Shown: positions 1 to 5,921 of the stretch, in pieces | How the letters are laid out: each line of letters opens with the position of its first letter | Position numbering within the stretch: the stretch's first letter is position 1 | NCBI GenBank assembly: GCA_029237515.1 | Contig: JARBAV010000158.1 | Coordinates: 1 to 6,941 of the forward strand | Source: Nitrososphaerales archaeon | GTDB lineage: Archaea; Thermoproteota; Nitrososphaeria; Nitrososphaerales; Nitrososphaeraceae | Direction of reading: 5' to 3' | DNA length: 6,941 nt | Made by a program: the position numbers and the translations under genes | The notes under the pieces: generated by a model | The model's database searches: none | What the model was told of the DNA's origin: nothing | Seen by the model: the letters and a program-made list of their open reading frames with translations, nothing else

Positions 1-360
1 CACCGAAGCCGCAAAAGCGCCTGCAAGAGTAGAATTTGTATCCCCATAAACAAGTACTAGATCTGGTTTTAAAGCAACACCACCGCCACTATCTACGGTT
101 TCTTTCTGTCCATAACCAAGCACTGCCTCAACTCTTTTTATCATCTCAGCAATCTGTTCACCAGGGCTTGTCGAACCAATACCAAGATTGATATCAGGTT
201 TTGGGATCCGGAGCTCTTTGAAGAATATATCTGACATCTCGTAATCATAATGCTGACCTGTGTGAACTATGACATGGTCACAATAGTTCGTTAACGATTT
301 GTGAATTGGAGCTAATTTTACAAAGTTGGGCCTAGCGCCGACCACAGATACAATTTTCAT
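1..360 (-). CDS. wecB: UDP-N-acetylglucosamine 2-epimerase (WecB-like), N-terminal part
   Basis: This is the first 120 residues of a gene that runs off the left edge; the family is usually about 370 residues. The family interconverts UDP-GlcNAc and UDP-ManNAc in the cytoplasm, supplying ManNAc-type sugars for surface polysaccharide or glycoprotein. Visible motifs are GARPNFVK (residues 8-15, the UDP-binding N-terminal loop), HTGQHYD (33-39) and YGDTNST (105-111), which holds the conserved catalytic-site aspartate. The ATG at 358-360 is preceded by GAGGT seven bases upstream, and [12 protein letters not shown] is the normal start of this family. About 16 residues (82-97, Gly-rich, containing SGGG) are inserted before [10 protein letters not shown] compared with typical members. 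The gene lies 102 bases downstream of a second, divergent epimerase on the same strand and may be co-transcribed with it. The family assignment is firm; the exact sugar and pathway are inferred. Confidence 0.93.
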   Translation of the reverse strand, partial: MKIVSVVGARPNFVKLAPIHKSLTNYCDHVIVHTGQHYDYEMSDIFFKELRIPKPDINLGIGSTSPGEQIAEMIKRVEAVLGYGQKETVDSGGGVALKPDLVLVYGDTNSTLAGAFAASV

Positions 361-367
361 GTTAAGG

Positions 368-372
368 ACCTC
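368..372 (-). promoter_or_regulatory. Shine-Dalgarno site of wecB
   Basis: On the minus strand GAGGT sits seven bases before the ATG at 360. It matches the anti-Shine-Dalgarno end of archaeal 16S rRNA. A translated leader here, where other genes in the window seem leaderless, fits translation from a longer transcript starting upstream. Confidence 0.6.
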
Positions 373-462
373 ATGAGACTCAAAGGCATATGATGGTCGA
401 CGACACCATTATTCGATGTTTGAATAACATACAAAGGGCTGTGTTTGGAACAGAAATGTTGA

Positions 463-1965
463 TCATAAGTATGTGAATTCCGAATCAGGTTCTTTCCATA
501 ATCCAAGCCTGTTGTGCAGCCAAGGATAAAAATTATAGTTCTCATCAAAATGTTTCTTAAGTATATCCATTACTTTAGGAGAGACTTGGCCTGGTTCCCC
601 ATAGATCGTCTTCTTATTCTTGTTGTTGTAAGAAGGGATCCGCTCTTGGTCAACTCGTTTGACAATCTCTACTATCCATTCCGGACTTACAGGAGGAGCG
701 AGGACATTCCCTCGCGCTTCAAATATGGTCTCTGGCCTATCTGTATTGAGTCTCACGGTTACCGAATTTACTCCGGGAAAATATAGTAGCTCTTCCTGCA
801 TTGAACCTGAATCAGTTAGCTCCAACCAGCAGCATCCACTATCTAAAAATTCGATAACGTGGCCATATTCCTTCCATAGAGGAGTTTGAACAAAGGAATG
901 GGGATAATCCCTTTGAAGCCTGTCCAGTAAATCAGCTAAGCCATACTTGTCAAGGGCGTGTTGGGTTGCGGTAAGCTTGATTAGAATCACTTTATAACCT
1001 GCTTTGACCAATTCTATCAAGCCCTTAACTATCACTGAGAATCTAGAAGGAGTAAGATTTTCTCTTCTATGAATATCGACTCTTATCCATTCCTTGCGTA
1101 CTGGGAAAGCACCATTTAATGATGATGTCACATTCAGTTCAGATACCAATTCTGGATACAAATCAAATATACTTGATTGTGGCTTGCTTCTACGTTTCAT
1201 TTCAATTGCGTCTACTACGGAGTTTCCGACGACGTAGATCAAGTCCTCGGGGTATCCTTCTCTAATAAGGTTGTCTCTATTCAACACTGTCGGCGCAAAA
1301 AAAAACTGCGCCCCTGCAGAACAGATCCAAGTATCGACTTGTTCCGGGAATGGCTCATCGCGTGCAATGAACCAATGGCTACTATCAAACTGCGAATTGA
1401 CAAATTCCTCTATTTGGTCTCTATATGGCTCGTTCAGAGTGAGCTTTCTCACGTATTTTGGGCTCATGGAACGAAGGCCGGCCTCATTCTGGGCAACTTT
1501 TTGTCCAAGTCCAAAGAGCCAGGACAGAGGTGTAATACCTGCTACTAGCGTGTCGCCATGGACTACCGGAAGTAAGGTTCTGCCAGGAATTTTGTTTTTG
1601 AATATTTTACCAAATATTGCAAATTTCAGCAATAGCTCGCTAGCCTTTTCCATCAGGTTCCCTCTTACCTGCAAGTTGCAAGCTACCGACTCTTGAATAT
1701 TGAACTCTTGTATGCCGTAACCCAAGGTATTATCGAAATGTTGACCTGTATCAATCACAATGGACGGGATCCGACGTTTAATGGCTTCCGCCACAAGAGG
1801 AGCTTGTTTATAGAAATCAGGTTTTGTACCCGTCACTATTGCTAATATAGGATAGTTGGGACCACATTCCCTTGCTACATTTAACGCCATTTCTATCGAA
1901 TCATGATTGATAGCAAGGGGAAGGTAATTAGTAATAACATTTCGATATTCGTATTTGTCTTTCAA
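463..1965 (-). CDS. Divergent UDP-GlcNAc 2-epimerase-family protein, 500 residues
   Basis: A GT-B-fold sugar-nucleotide epimerase by motif order: GTKPDFYK (46-53), TGQHFD (73-78), HGDT (136-139), NEAGLRS (160-166), PFPEQ (205-209), FFFAPT (221-226), VVGNSVVDAI (245-254), IHRREN (298-303), TDSGSMQEE (384-392) and RLNTDRPE (405-412). Counterparts of the E. coli WecB catalytic Asp, two Glu and His are present (D138, E161, E208, H299). Some substrate-site residues differ: Lys replaces Arg in GTRPE, Ile replaces Gly in GHRRE, Ser replaces Gly in DSGG, and Thr212 stands where WecB has Arg135. It is about 125 residues longer than usual, with roughly 39 extra at the N-terminus, about 35 inserted after NEAGLRS, and a 27-residue aromatic-rich tail. 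The start is TTG at 1965; ATG at 1890 (residue 26) is an alternative. Epimerase or hydrolase activity on a different UDP-sugar is possible; the true substrate is unknown. Confidence 0.85.
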   Translation of the reverse strand: MKDKYEYRNVITNYLPLAINHDSIEMALNVARECGPNYPILAIVTGTKPDFYKQAPLVAEAIKRRIPSIVIDTGQHFDNTLGYGIQEFNIQESVACNLQVRGNLMEKASELLLKFAIFGKIFKNKIPGRTLLPVVHGDTLVAGITPLSWLFGLGQKVAQNEAGLRSMSPKYVRKLTLNEPYRDQIEEFVNSQFDSSHWFIARDEPFPEQVDTWICSAGAQFFFAPTVLNRDNLIREGYPEDLIYVVGNSVVDAIEMKRRSKPQSSIFDLYPELVSELNVTSSLNGAFPVRKEWIRVDIHRRENLTPSRFSVIVKGLIELVKAGYKVILIKLTATQHALDKYGLADLLDRLQRDYPHSFVQTPLWKEYGHVIEFLDSGCCWLELTDSGSMQEELLYFPGVNSVTVRLNTDRPETIFEARGNVLAPPVSPEWIVEIVKRVDQERIPSYNNKNKKTIYGEPGQVSPKVMDILKKHFDENYNFYPWLHNRLGLWKEPDSEFTYL

Positions 1966-2006
1966 CGCCGCAACTAATCGTCATTCGATCTGCAATTTAG
2001 CCTTTT

Positions 2007-2017
2007 TTTAATTACTT
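2007..2017 (-). promoter_or_regulatory. Probable TATA box of the 463-1965 epimerase gene
   Basis: The minus strand reads AGTAATTAAAA here, an A/T-rich element followed by a further A run. Archaeal transcription starts about 25 bases downstream of the TATA centre, which would be near 1985. That is about 20 bases before the TTG start at 1965 and almost exactly at an out-of-frame ATG at 1984. Confidence 0.4.
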
Positions 2018-2105
2018 AGAATGTTCATACGATTGCAATTCCATGATTTTTGGGAGGCTTCTATTCCGAAGCTAGACGTACAACAGATGGATCGATTCTA
2101 TTTCA

Positions 2106-2124
2106 AATACTCTCATCGAGTATT
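2106..2124. repeat. Perfect 7-base inverted repeat, 5-base spacer
   Basis: AATACTC (2106-2112) and GAGTATT (2118-2124) flank TCATC. It could form a small hairpin or be a regulator half-site pair. It lies in the divergent intergenic region but about 200 bases from the winged-helix gene start and about 90 bases upstream of the epimerase TATA box, so a regulatory role is speculative. Confidence 0.4.
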
Positions 2125-2293
2125 CAATTTGGCAGCCAAGACTTGTCGAATCAAATCCAGGTGTGAATTTGGACTTGAGATTCCAAAGGCAGTTGAATAT
2201 TATTTGTAGATTGTAGAGATTTAACTGTGCCTCAAGAATGCACATGCTTTTTGGCTGCCTACTAAGGTTTATGATGTGCGTCATCCTTCAAAA

Positions 2294-2304
2294 GATTAAT
2301 AAGG
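2294..2304 (+). promoter_or_regulatory. Probable TATA box of the winged-helix gene
   Basis: GATTAATAAGG is A/T-rich and lies about 26-36 bases before the TTG start at 2330. It predicts transcription starting close to the start codon, with little or no leader. No Shine-Dalgarno site is seen before the TTG. Confidence 0.4.
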
Positions 2305-2329
2305 CCAAAATTTCCTATTTGAAGTACAT

Positions 2330-2701
2330 TTGGTAACAGAATCCCAAATTTTGAATTGTATTTCAGACGATAAGTGTAGGGAAATGCTATCCGTGATTAA
2401 GGAAGGCAAGTCTCTTTCGATTGCTGGTTTGCAACTTACGCGAAAACAATTCTATTCCAGACTTCATGCTTTGATAATCTTTAATCTAGTTAGCAAGGCA
2501 AATGGTAAGTACCATCTCACCTCATTTGGGAAGGTAGTCTTTGACTGGCATCTGGTATTAATGCAAGCTATTTCAGAGGAGTACTGGAAGTTAAAGGCAT
2601 TGGATGTACTCGATTCATCTGGCATTCCTGATTCTGAACGGAGCAAGATAATGGATGCCCTATTAAAGAACGAAAAATTAAGGCAATTTGTTAAAGCATA
2701 A
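2330..2701 (+). CDS. Small archaeal winged-helix DNA-binding regulator
   Basis: A 123-residue soluble protein with a winged helix-turn-helix as its first half. Residues 12-24 form the first helix, 28-36 the second, and LTRKQFYSRLHALIIFNLV (36-54) has the recognition-helix pattern in which conserved YSRL precedes a hydrophobic helix end. KANGKYHLTSFGKVVFD (56-72) is the characteristic wing: a charged turn, Tyr, then LTSFGK. The remainder (74-121) is helical and charged and may dimerise. Small proteins of this type are numerous in Nitrososphaeria; their targets are mostly unknown. The start is TTG at 2330. The frame is open only back to 2303, with no other ATG, GTG or TTG start before residue 19. 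It diverges from the epimerase genes and could regulate them or itself; that is inference only. Confidence 0.85.
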   Translation: MVTESQILNCISDDKCREMLSVIKEGKSLSIAGLQLTRKQFYSRLHALIIFNLVSKANGKYHLTSFGKVVFDWHLVLMQAISEEYWKLKALDVLDSSGIPDSERSKIMDALLKNEKLRQFVKA

Positions 2702-2948
2702 CAAACTTTGCCTTCGTTTACATCGACCTAATTCTAGCCGGATCTTCCGCCTGTAGAAAACGACTTCTTTTATAGACAGGTAGTAGTAGCGACCATATGG
2801 TTCTTAAATGGAAACTATAAGGAAATGACTAAGGCTTCCGTAATAATCGACGATAGGACAAACACCACTTAAGATAGCCGGAAATATGCGAATTGCAGTT
2901 TAGTTCTCCAAGCCTGCCTAAGGTGAAACAAAAAGGGATAAGCACCAG

Positions 2949-2955
2949 AAAAAAA
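2949..2955 (-). terminator. T-tract terminator for the UbiA gene
   Basis: Seven A on the plus strand give T7 on the minus strand, about 55 bases past the UbiA stop codon. Archaeal RNA polymerase terminates at such T-tracts without needing a hairpin. No stem was seen. Confidence 0.45.
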
Positions 2956-2963
2956 TGAGACCG

Positions 2964-2985
2964 TTTTTACTATCTAAACATTTTT
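2964..2985 (+). terminator. Pair of T5 tracts, possible terminator for the winged-helix gene
   Basis: TTTTT at 2964-2968 and again at 2981-2985 follow the winged-helix gene, but about 265 bases past its stop. This would leave a long 3' untranslated region or serve only to block read-through into the convergent prenyltransferase gene. Confidence 0.3.
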
Positions 2986-3010
2986 CATCATAATTACACT
3001 TTCACAATTG

Positions 3011-4204
3011 TCACTGTAACAGGCAGCCTATGACAAGAGAAAGTTGCAATATTAGGTGTAAAGGCATAGATTTTTTGCTTACCGATTCCCTTATGTAATT
3101 TTGGTCGTCTAGCCTCTTCAGCACATTCAAAAGGTGGAAAATAATCAAGACACATGTCCCAGAAATAGTCAAAGGAGATAAAATCCGGATTTCACTGAAA
3201 TATTTATGCAAGTCAAATCCATTCCTTTCATCAATAGAATATGAATGCACAAAAAGTACCCATGATGTGAAAATCATGCCTATGGTTATAAGTAAAGAAA
3301 TCAGTACAGTATGTTCTTTTCCAAGTACTATAGGAATGGTTCTCCTACCTGCCTCCTTGTCTCCCTTGATATCTCCTAAATCATTCAAAGGCGATGTAAC
3401 AAATACCATCATAGCAAGCATAGCAGCGGCAAATGAAGGGTACAATATTAAATTTACTGATTGGATGTCAATCCAGTGGAACACGTTACCAAAATCAGTC
3501 CCAAGATCAGTCTGTAAAAAGTTGCTTGCGCCGAGTAACAATGAACATGCCATAGCCATACCAATCGCACAGGTTTTTAGCACAAATTTGTCTTTGATCG
3601 ATATTCTTGGAAGGGAGTAAAGAATACCAATCAACGATATCATCGCTGCCAAAATTGTTCCCAATAGGTTACCAGTAAAAACAGGGAGGGAAAGCCCAAT
3701 TACGTTCATTGACGTGACAAAAAGCAATGCCTGTCTCTTAGAAACTTTTCCAGATGGTATTGGACGATTAGTTTTACCATTTATTCGGTCAAGGTCTGCG
3801 TCAAACAAATCGTTAAGCACATACATGCCTGTAATGATCAGAAGCGTAGATATTGGAAGAAGTAAATTTATCAATAGGGGCTCAAGGTTATCGGAAGACC
3901 CGAAGATGTTAGCTTGAATCTGATCTACGGCTGATGGTACGCAAAATATTCCAGAGATAGTCGCCACTGCAAAAAGGAATCCCCATTTCTTCCTTGAGTC
4001 AAAGAGAAGAAGCTGTGAACTAAATAATGCAGAAAGATCATGTTTACCACATAGGAGTTTGTAAGTCGAATTTGAACGTGAGTTTTTGGGGTTCTCATTC
4101 CAATGTGTAATTGGTAGCCATTTGCTAGATTCGAAATTTCTAACCAGATTAAATGGCTTGGCTTTCCCCCTCTGAACAGAAGATTGGCTCAATCGAAATC
4201 TCAT
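3011..4204 (-). CDS. UbiA-family membrane prenyltransferase, DGGGP synthase-like
   Basis: A multi-pass membrane enzyme transferring an isoprenoid diphosphate to an acceptor. The two Mg-diphosphate-binding motifs are clear: NDLFDADLD (131-139), followed by RINGKTNRPIPSGKVS, and NDLGDIKGDKEAGRRTIP (274-291). LYSLPRISIKD (195-205) is the family's cytoplasmic loop. Hydrophobic segments are near 73-90, 110-130, 158-175, 180-197, 208-228, 250-270, 298-318, 340-362 and 382-396, matching the nine-helix fold. The motif wording is closest to archaeal digeranylgeranylglyceryl phosphate synthase, which adds the second geranylgeranyl chain to membrane ether lipid. Quinone or chlorophyll-synthase-type paralogues share these motifs, so the substrate is not settled. 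Length is 397 residues against the usual 280-300; the excess is mainly a basic, soluble N-terminal region (1-70). The ATG at 4204 is well supported by a TATA box placed for a leaderless mRNA, and the next Met is residue 127. Confidence 0.88.
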   Translation of the reverse strand: MRFRLSQSSVQRGKAKPFNLVRNFESSKWLPITHWNENPKNSRSNSTYKLLCGKHDLSALFSSQLLLFDSRKKWGFLFAVATISGIFCVPSAVDQIQANIFGSSDNLEPLLINLLLPISTLLIITGMYVLNDLFDADLDRINGKTNRPIPSGKVSKRQALLFVTSMNVIGLSLPVFTGNLLGTILAAMISLIGILYSLPRISIKDKFVLKTCAIGMAMACSLLLGASNFLQTDLGTDFGNVFHWIDIQSVNLILYPSFAAAMLAMMVFVTSPLNDLGDIKGDKEAGRRTIPIVLGKEHTVLISLLITIGMIFTSWVLFVHSYSIDERNGFDLHKYFSEIRILSPLTISGTCVLIIFHLLNVLKRLDDQNYIRESVSKKSMPLHLILQLSLVIGCLLQ

Positions 4205-4220
4205 CGGTTTTGATAAGATG

Positions 4221-4231
4221 AATAAATAAAC
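4221..4231 (-). promoter_or_regulatory. TATA box of the UbiA gene, leaderless arrangement
   Basis: The minus strand reads GTTTATTTATT. Its centre is about 22 bases before the A of the ATG at 4204, so transcription should start at or next to the start codon. This supports the long N-terminal form of the protein. Confidence 0.6.
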
Positions 4232-4436
4232 ACTCTGTCACAATACTTCCGCCAATTTCTTTTGTTTCAACATCGATAGAACTTGAATGCGTTAAAGTGA
4301 CCTTACACAAGCTTACATGATATTTTGTTACGTTTTATGCAAGAATATCGGATGAATTCACAGATTGATGTTCAAAAGCGACAATTGAGAGCAAATCCCA
4401 TAGTAGAATCGCGATAAGATTCAATGAGGCTTCATT

Positions 4437-4445
4437 CATTTTAAG
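4437..4445 (+). promoter_or_regulatory. Possible TATA box of the GNAT gene
   Basis: CATTTTAAG is the best A/T-rich element before the GNAT coding region. It predicts transcription starting near 4467, next to an ATG at 4466 that is not in the GNAT frame. The element is weak, so confidence is low. Confidence 0.3.
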
Positions 4446-4496
4446 ACAATGATGAGATGGAAACAATGAAATTGCACAATTTAAGGTATTCCAAAC

Positions 4497-5666
4497 ATTG
4501 GTATTAGAGTAAGAAAAGCAATTGGATCCGACAAGCCAAAGGTATTAGAATTCTGTAAAAATACTTTTCAGTGGGGAGACTACATCCATGAAGTATGGGA
4601 TGCTTGGTATAAGGATCGAAATGGCATCCTAGTAGTAGCTGAGATAACAACAAACGCCGACACCGGTCATCACGACCCAAAATTAGTCGATAATGTGTCC
4701 ACTTGTGAGAGTAAGACTTCATATTCTAATTCAAGTCAAGTTGTAGGGGTATCACATGCCTATATTTGTCCAAAGAAAGAACAAGTATGGCTTGAGGGAA
4801 TCAGGGTTGATCCTAAGTATCGACGTACTGGAATTGCTTCTAAGCTCATAAACCAAATGATACGGTATGGGAAAGAAATGGAGAATAATGTAACAGAAGC
4901 AGCCGCGATAACAGCTGAGACGAATACAGCGTCAAGGCATATGTTGGAGAAGAATGATTTCCAAAAGAGAGCGCAATGGAAATATTATACTGTAGGCGAG
5001 GAAAACGACCATCAGACAAATGTGGATGGTTCAACAATTAGGAAGTACATTTTTGAAAAAAATCAGGGTAATGTTCCTGACAATAATACTAACAGATATT
5101 GTAACAAGACGAATGTCTATTTTGCATCACTAGGCGATGTAGAAGAAATTATTACTTTTCTGTCAAAATCAAAAACCTTCGTTTCTAGTGGTCGAAGATA
5201 TTTTCAATCCTGGAAGTGGTATAAATTGGATTTGGAATGGACTGAAATTTCAGAACTGATAACAGGCAGGATGATTATAGTTGTTAGAACCAGGAATACT
5301 CAGGAAATTGAAGGATTAGCAATTATAAACACTCGTGTCCGCGAAAATTATAGCGCTGGACAAATGCAGAGAGGGGGTCAGGATCAAAAAATACTTGTTC
5401 ATGAAGAAGATGATTCCAGTTATGAAGATGACGATGATGCAGCATTTCAATTAGTTTATCTTGATGCGCCAACTTCGGAGATCTTAAATAATTTGTTTGT
5501 ATTTATACTAAAAGTCATAACATCAAACAAATTTGCTAGAATTCAGCTATTCACGCCAAATCAGATACATAGTGAAAATTCTGATTCATATGAGATCGAA
5601 GATGTACTTTCAAAATTTGGCATAACGAACTCAGAAAGGTTCCTTTTATACATTAGAAGTTTGTAG
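4497..5666 (+). CDS. GNAT-family N-acetyltransferase with degenerate second GNAT-like half; start unclear
   Basis: The family transfers acetyl from acetyl-CoA to an amine. Numbering from codon 4497, IRVRKA (3-8) is the first GNAT strand, VLEFCKNTFQWGDYIHEVWD (16-35) the substrate-side helices, GILVVAE (43-49) strand 2, and VWLEGIRVDPKYRRTGIA (97-114) strand 4 plus the acetyl-CoA pyrophosphate loop (R-x-x-G-x-A). N143 and the MLEKNDFQKR segment (149-158) form the last motif. The rest (about 200-389) looks like a second GNAT fold without the CoA loop, interrupted by an acidic stretch (302-314). The only standard start in frame is GTG 4695, which would delete strand 1, the first helices and strand 2. 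The frame is open back to 4485 but holds no ATG, GTG or TTG before 4695. Either ATT 4497 is used (AGGT lies nine bases upstream), or a one-base shift joins ATG 4466, or the gene is damaged. The acceptor substrate is unknown. Confidence 0.8.
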   Translation: MGIRVRKAIGSDKPKVLEFCKNTFQWGDYIHEVWDAWYKDRNGILVVAEITTNADTGHHDPKLVDNVSTCESKTSYSNSSQVVGVSHAYICPKKEQVWLEGIRVDPKYRRTGIASKLINQMIRYGKEMENNVTEAAAITAETNTASRHMLEKNDFQKRAQWKYYTVGEENDHQTNVDGSTIRKYIFEKNQGNVPDNNTNRYCNKTNVYFASLGDVEEIITFLSKSKTFVSSGRRYFQSWKWYKLDLEWTEISELITGRMIIVVRTRNTQEIEGLAIINTRVRENYSAGQMQRGGQDQKILVHEEDDSSYEDDDDAAFQLVYLDAPTSEILNNLFVFILKVITSNKFARIQLFTPNQIHSENSDSYEIEDVLSKFGITNSERFLLYIRSL

Positions 5667-5750
5667 ATTGTTTTGTGAGGATAATTTTGACAACACTTTC
5701 TGCGGAGCGGTTGGTTTGTATTCCCGAAGGATGATGTAGTTTATCTCGTC

Positions 5751-5755
5751 TTTTT
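5751..5755 (+). terminator. T5 tract after the GNAT gene
   Basis: TTTTT about 85 bases past the GNAT stop, within a pyrimidine-rich TCGTCTTTTTG. It is a plausible weak archaeal termination site. There is no clear hairpin. Confidence 0.3.
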
Positions 5756-5855
5756 GTAGGTAAAAAACACTGGGACCTATTTAATGTCGCGGTCGCATTC
5801 AAGAAATATCCCAAAGTAGAAATTGGTACAACATGACAAAATATACGTCCCTAAT

Positions 5856-5866
5856 CTATTTATTTG
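5856..5866 (+). promoter_or_regulatory. TATA box of the His-rich surface protein gene
   Basis: CTATTTATTTG resembles the archaeal TATA consensus. Transcription should start around 5885-5890, giving a leader of about 35 bases that contains the Shine-Dalgarno site. A near-palindrome (5868-5896) lies between the box and the predicted start. Confidence 0.5.
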
Positions 5867-5867
5867 A

Positions 5868-5896
5868 TATTGTCAGTTCGGTTGGCAATGACAGTA
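5868..5896. repeat. Imperfect 8-base inverted repeat at the promoter, possible operator
   Basis: TATTGTCA (5868-5875) and TGACAGTA (5889-5896) are inverted copies matching at 7 of 8 positions, 13 bases apart. The half-sites are 21 bases centre to centre, two helical turns, as in dimeric regulator sites. The repeat begins just after the TATA box and covers the predicted transcription start, where a bound repressor would block the polymerase. No regulator is identified. Confidence 0.4.
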
Positions 5897-5906
5897 AAAG
5901 TGCTCG

Positions 5907-5911
5907 GGAGG
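5907..5911 (+). promoter_or_regulatory. Shine-Dalgarno site fixing the GTG start at 5922
   Basis: GGAGG, within GGGAGGGT, lies ten bases before GTG 5922. It is the strongest ribosome-binding site in the window and supports this GTG start over any downstream codon. Confidence 0.65.
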
Positions 5912-5921
5912 GTCTAGCAGT

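Larger units (their letters stand above)
1981..2329. other. Divergent intergenic region, no supported gene
   Basis: This stretch separates the minus-strand epimerase gene from the plus-strand winged-helix gene. It holds the probable promoters of both, a perfect 7-base inverted repeat (2106-2124) and a short palindrome, TTGGC-A-GCCAA (2129-2139). A 62-codon plus-strand frame from ATG 2021 has no recognisable motif or family resemblance and is not called. The rest shows nothing I can identify. Confidence 0.6.
2702..3010. other. Convergent intergenic region, no supported gene
   Basis: This lies between the 3' ends of the winged-helix gene (plus) and the prenyltransferase gene (minus). I found no open frame longer than a few codons with a start, no tRNA-like arms and no sizeable repeat. 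The right end carries T-tracts on both strands that suit archaeal termination. Confidence 0.6.

Noticed and set aside
357..548. A 63-codon minus-strand frame overlapping the gap between the two epimerases.
   Set aside because: It overlaps the 3' end of the 500-residue epimerase and the start of WecB in other frames, and shows no family resemblance.
203..1771. GGGATCCG occurs three times in the epimerase region (near 203, 636 and 1767).
   Set aside because: In all three cases it encodes Arg-Ile-Pro in frame on the minus strand. This is likely the same tripeptide and codon choice by chance rather than a DNA repeat element.
2021..2209. A 62-codon plus-strand frame starting with ATG in the epimerase/winged-helix intergenic region.
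   Set aside because: No recognisable motif, no ribosome-binding site, and an equally long frame overlaps it on the other strand. Composition looks random.
2702..3010. A tRNA or small RNA gene between the winged-helix and UbiA genes.
   Set aside because: No cloverleaf arms, no T-arm consensus and no stable stem could be found by eye.
4695..5666. Treating GTG 4695 as the true GNAT start.
   Set aside because: The upstream open frame encodes the missing first strand and helices of the GNAT fold, so this start would give an incomplete domain.
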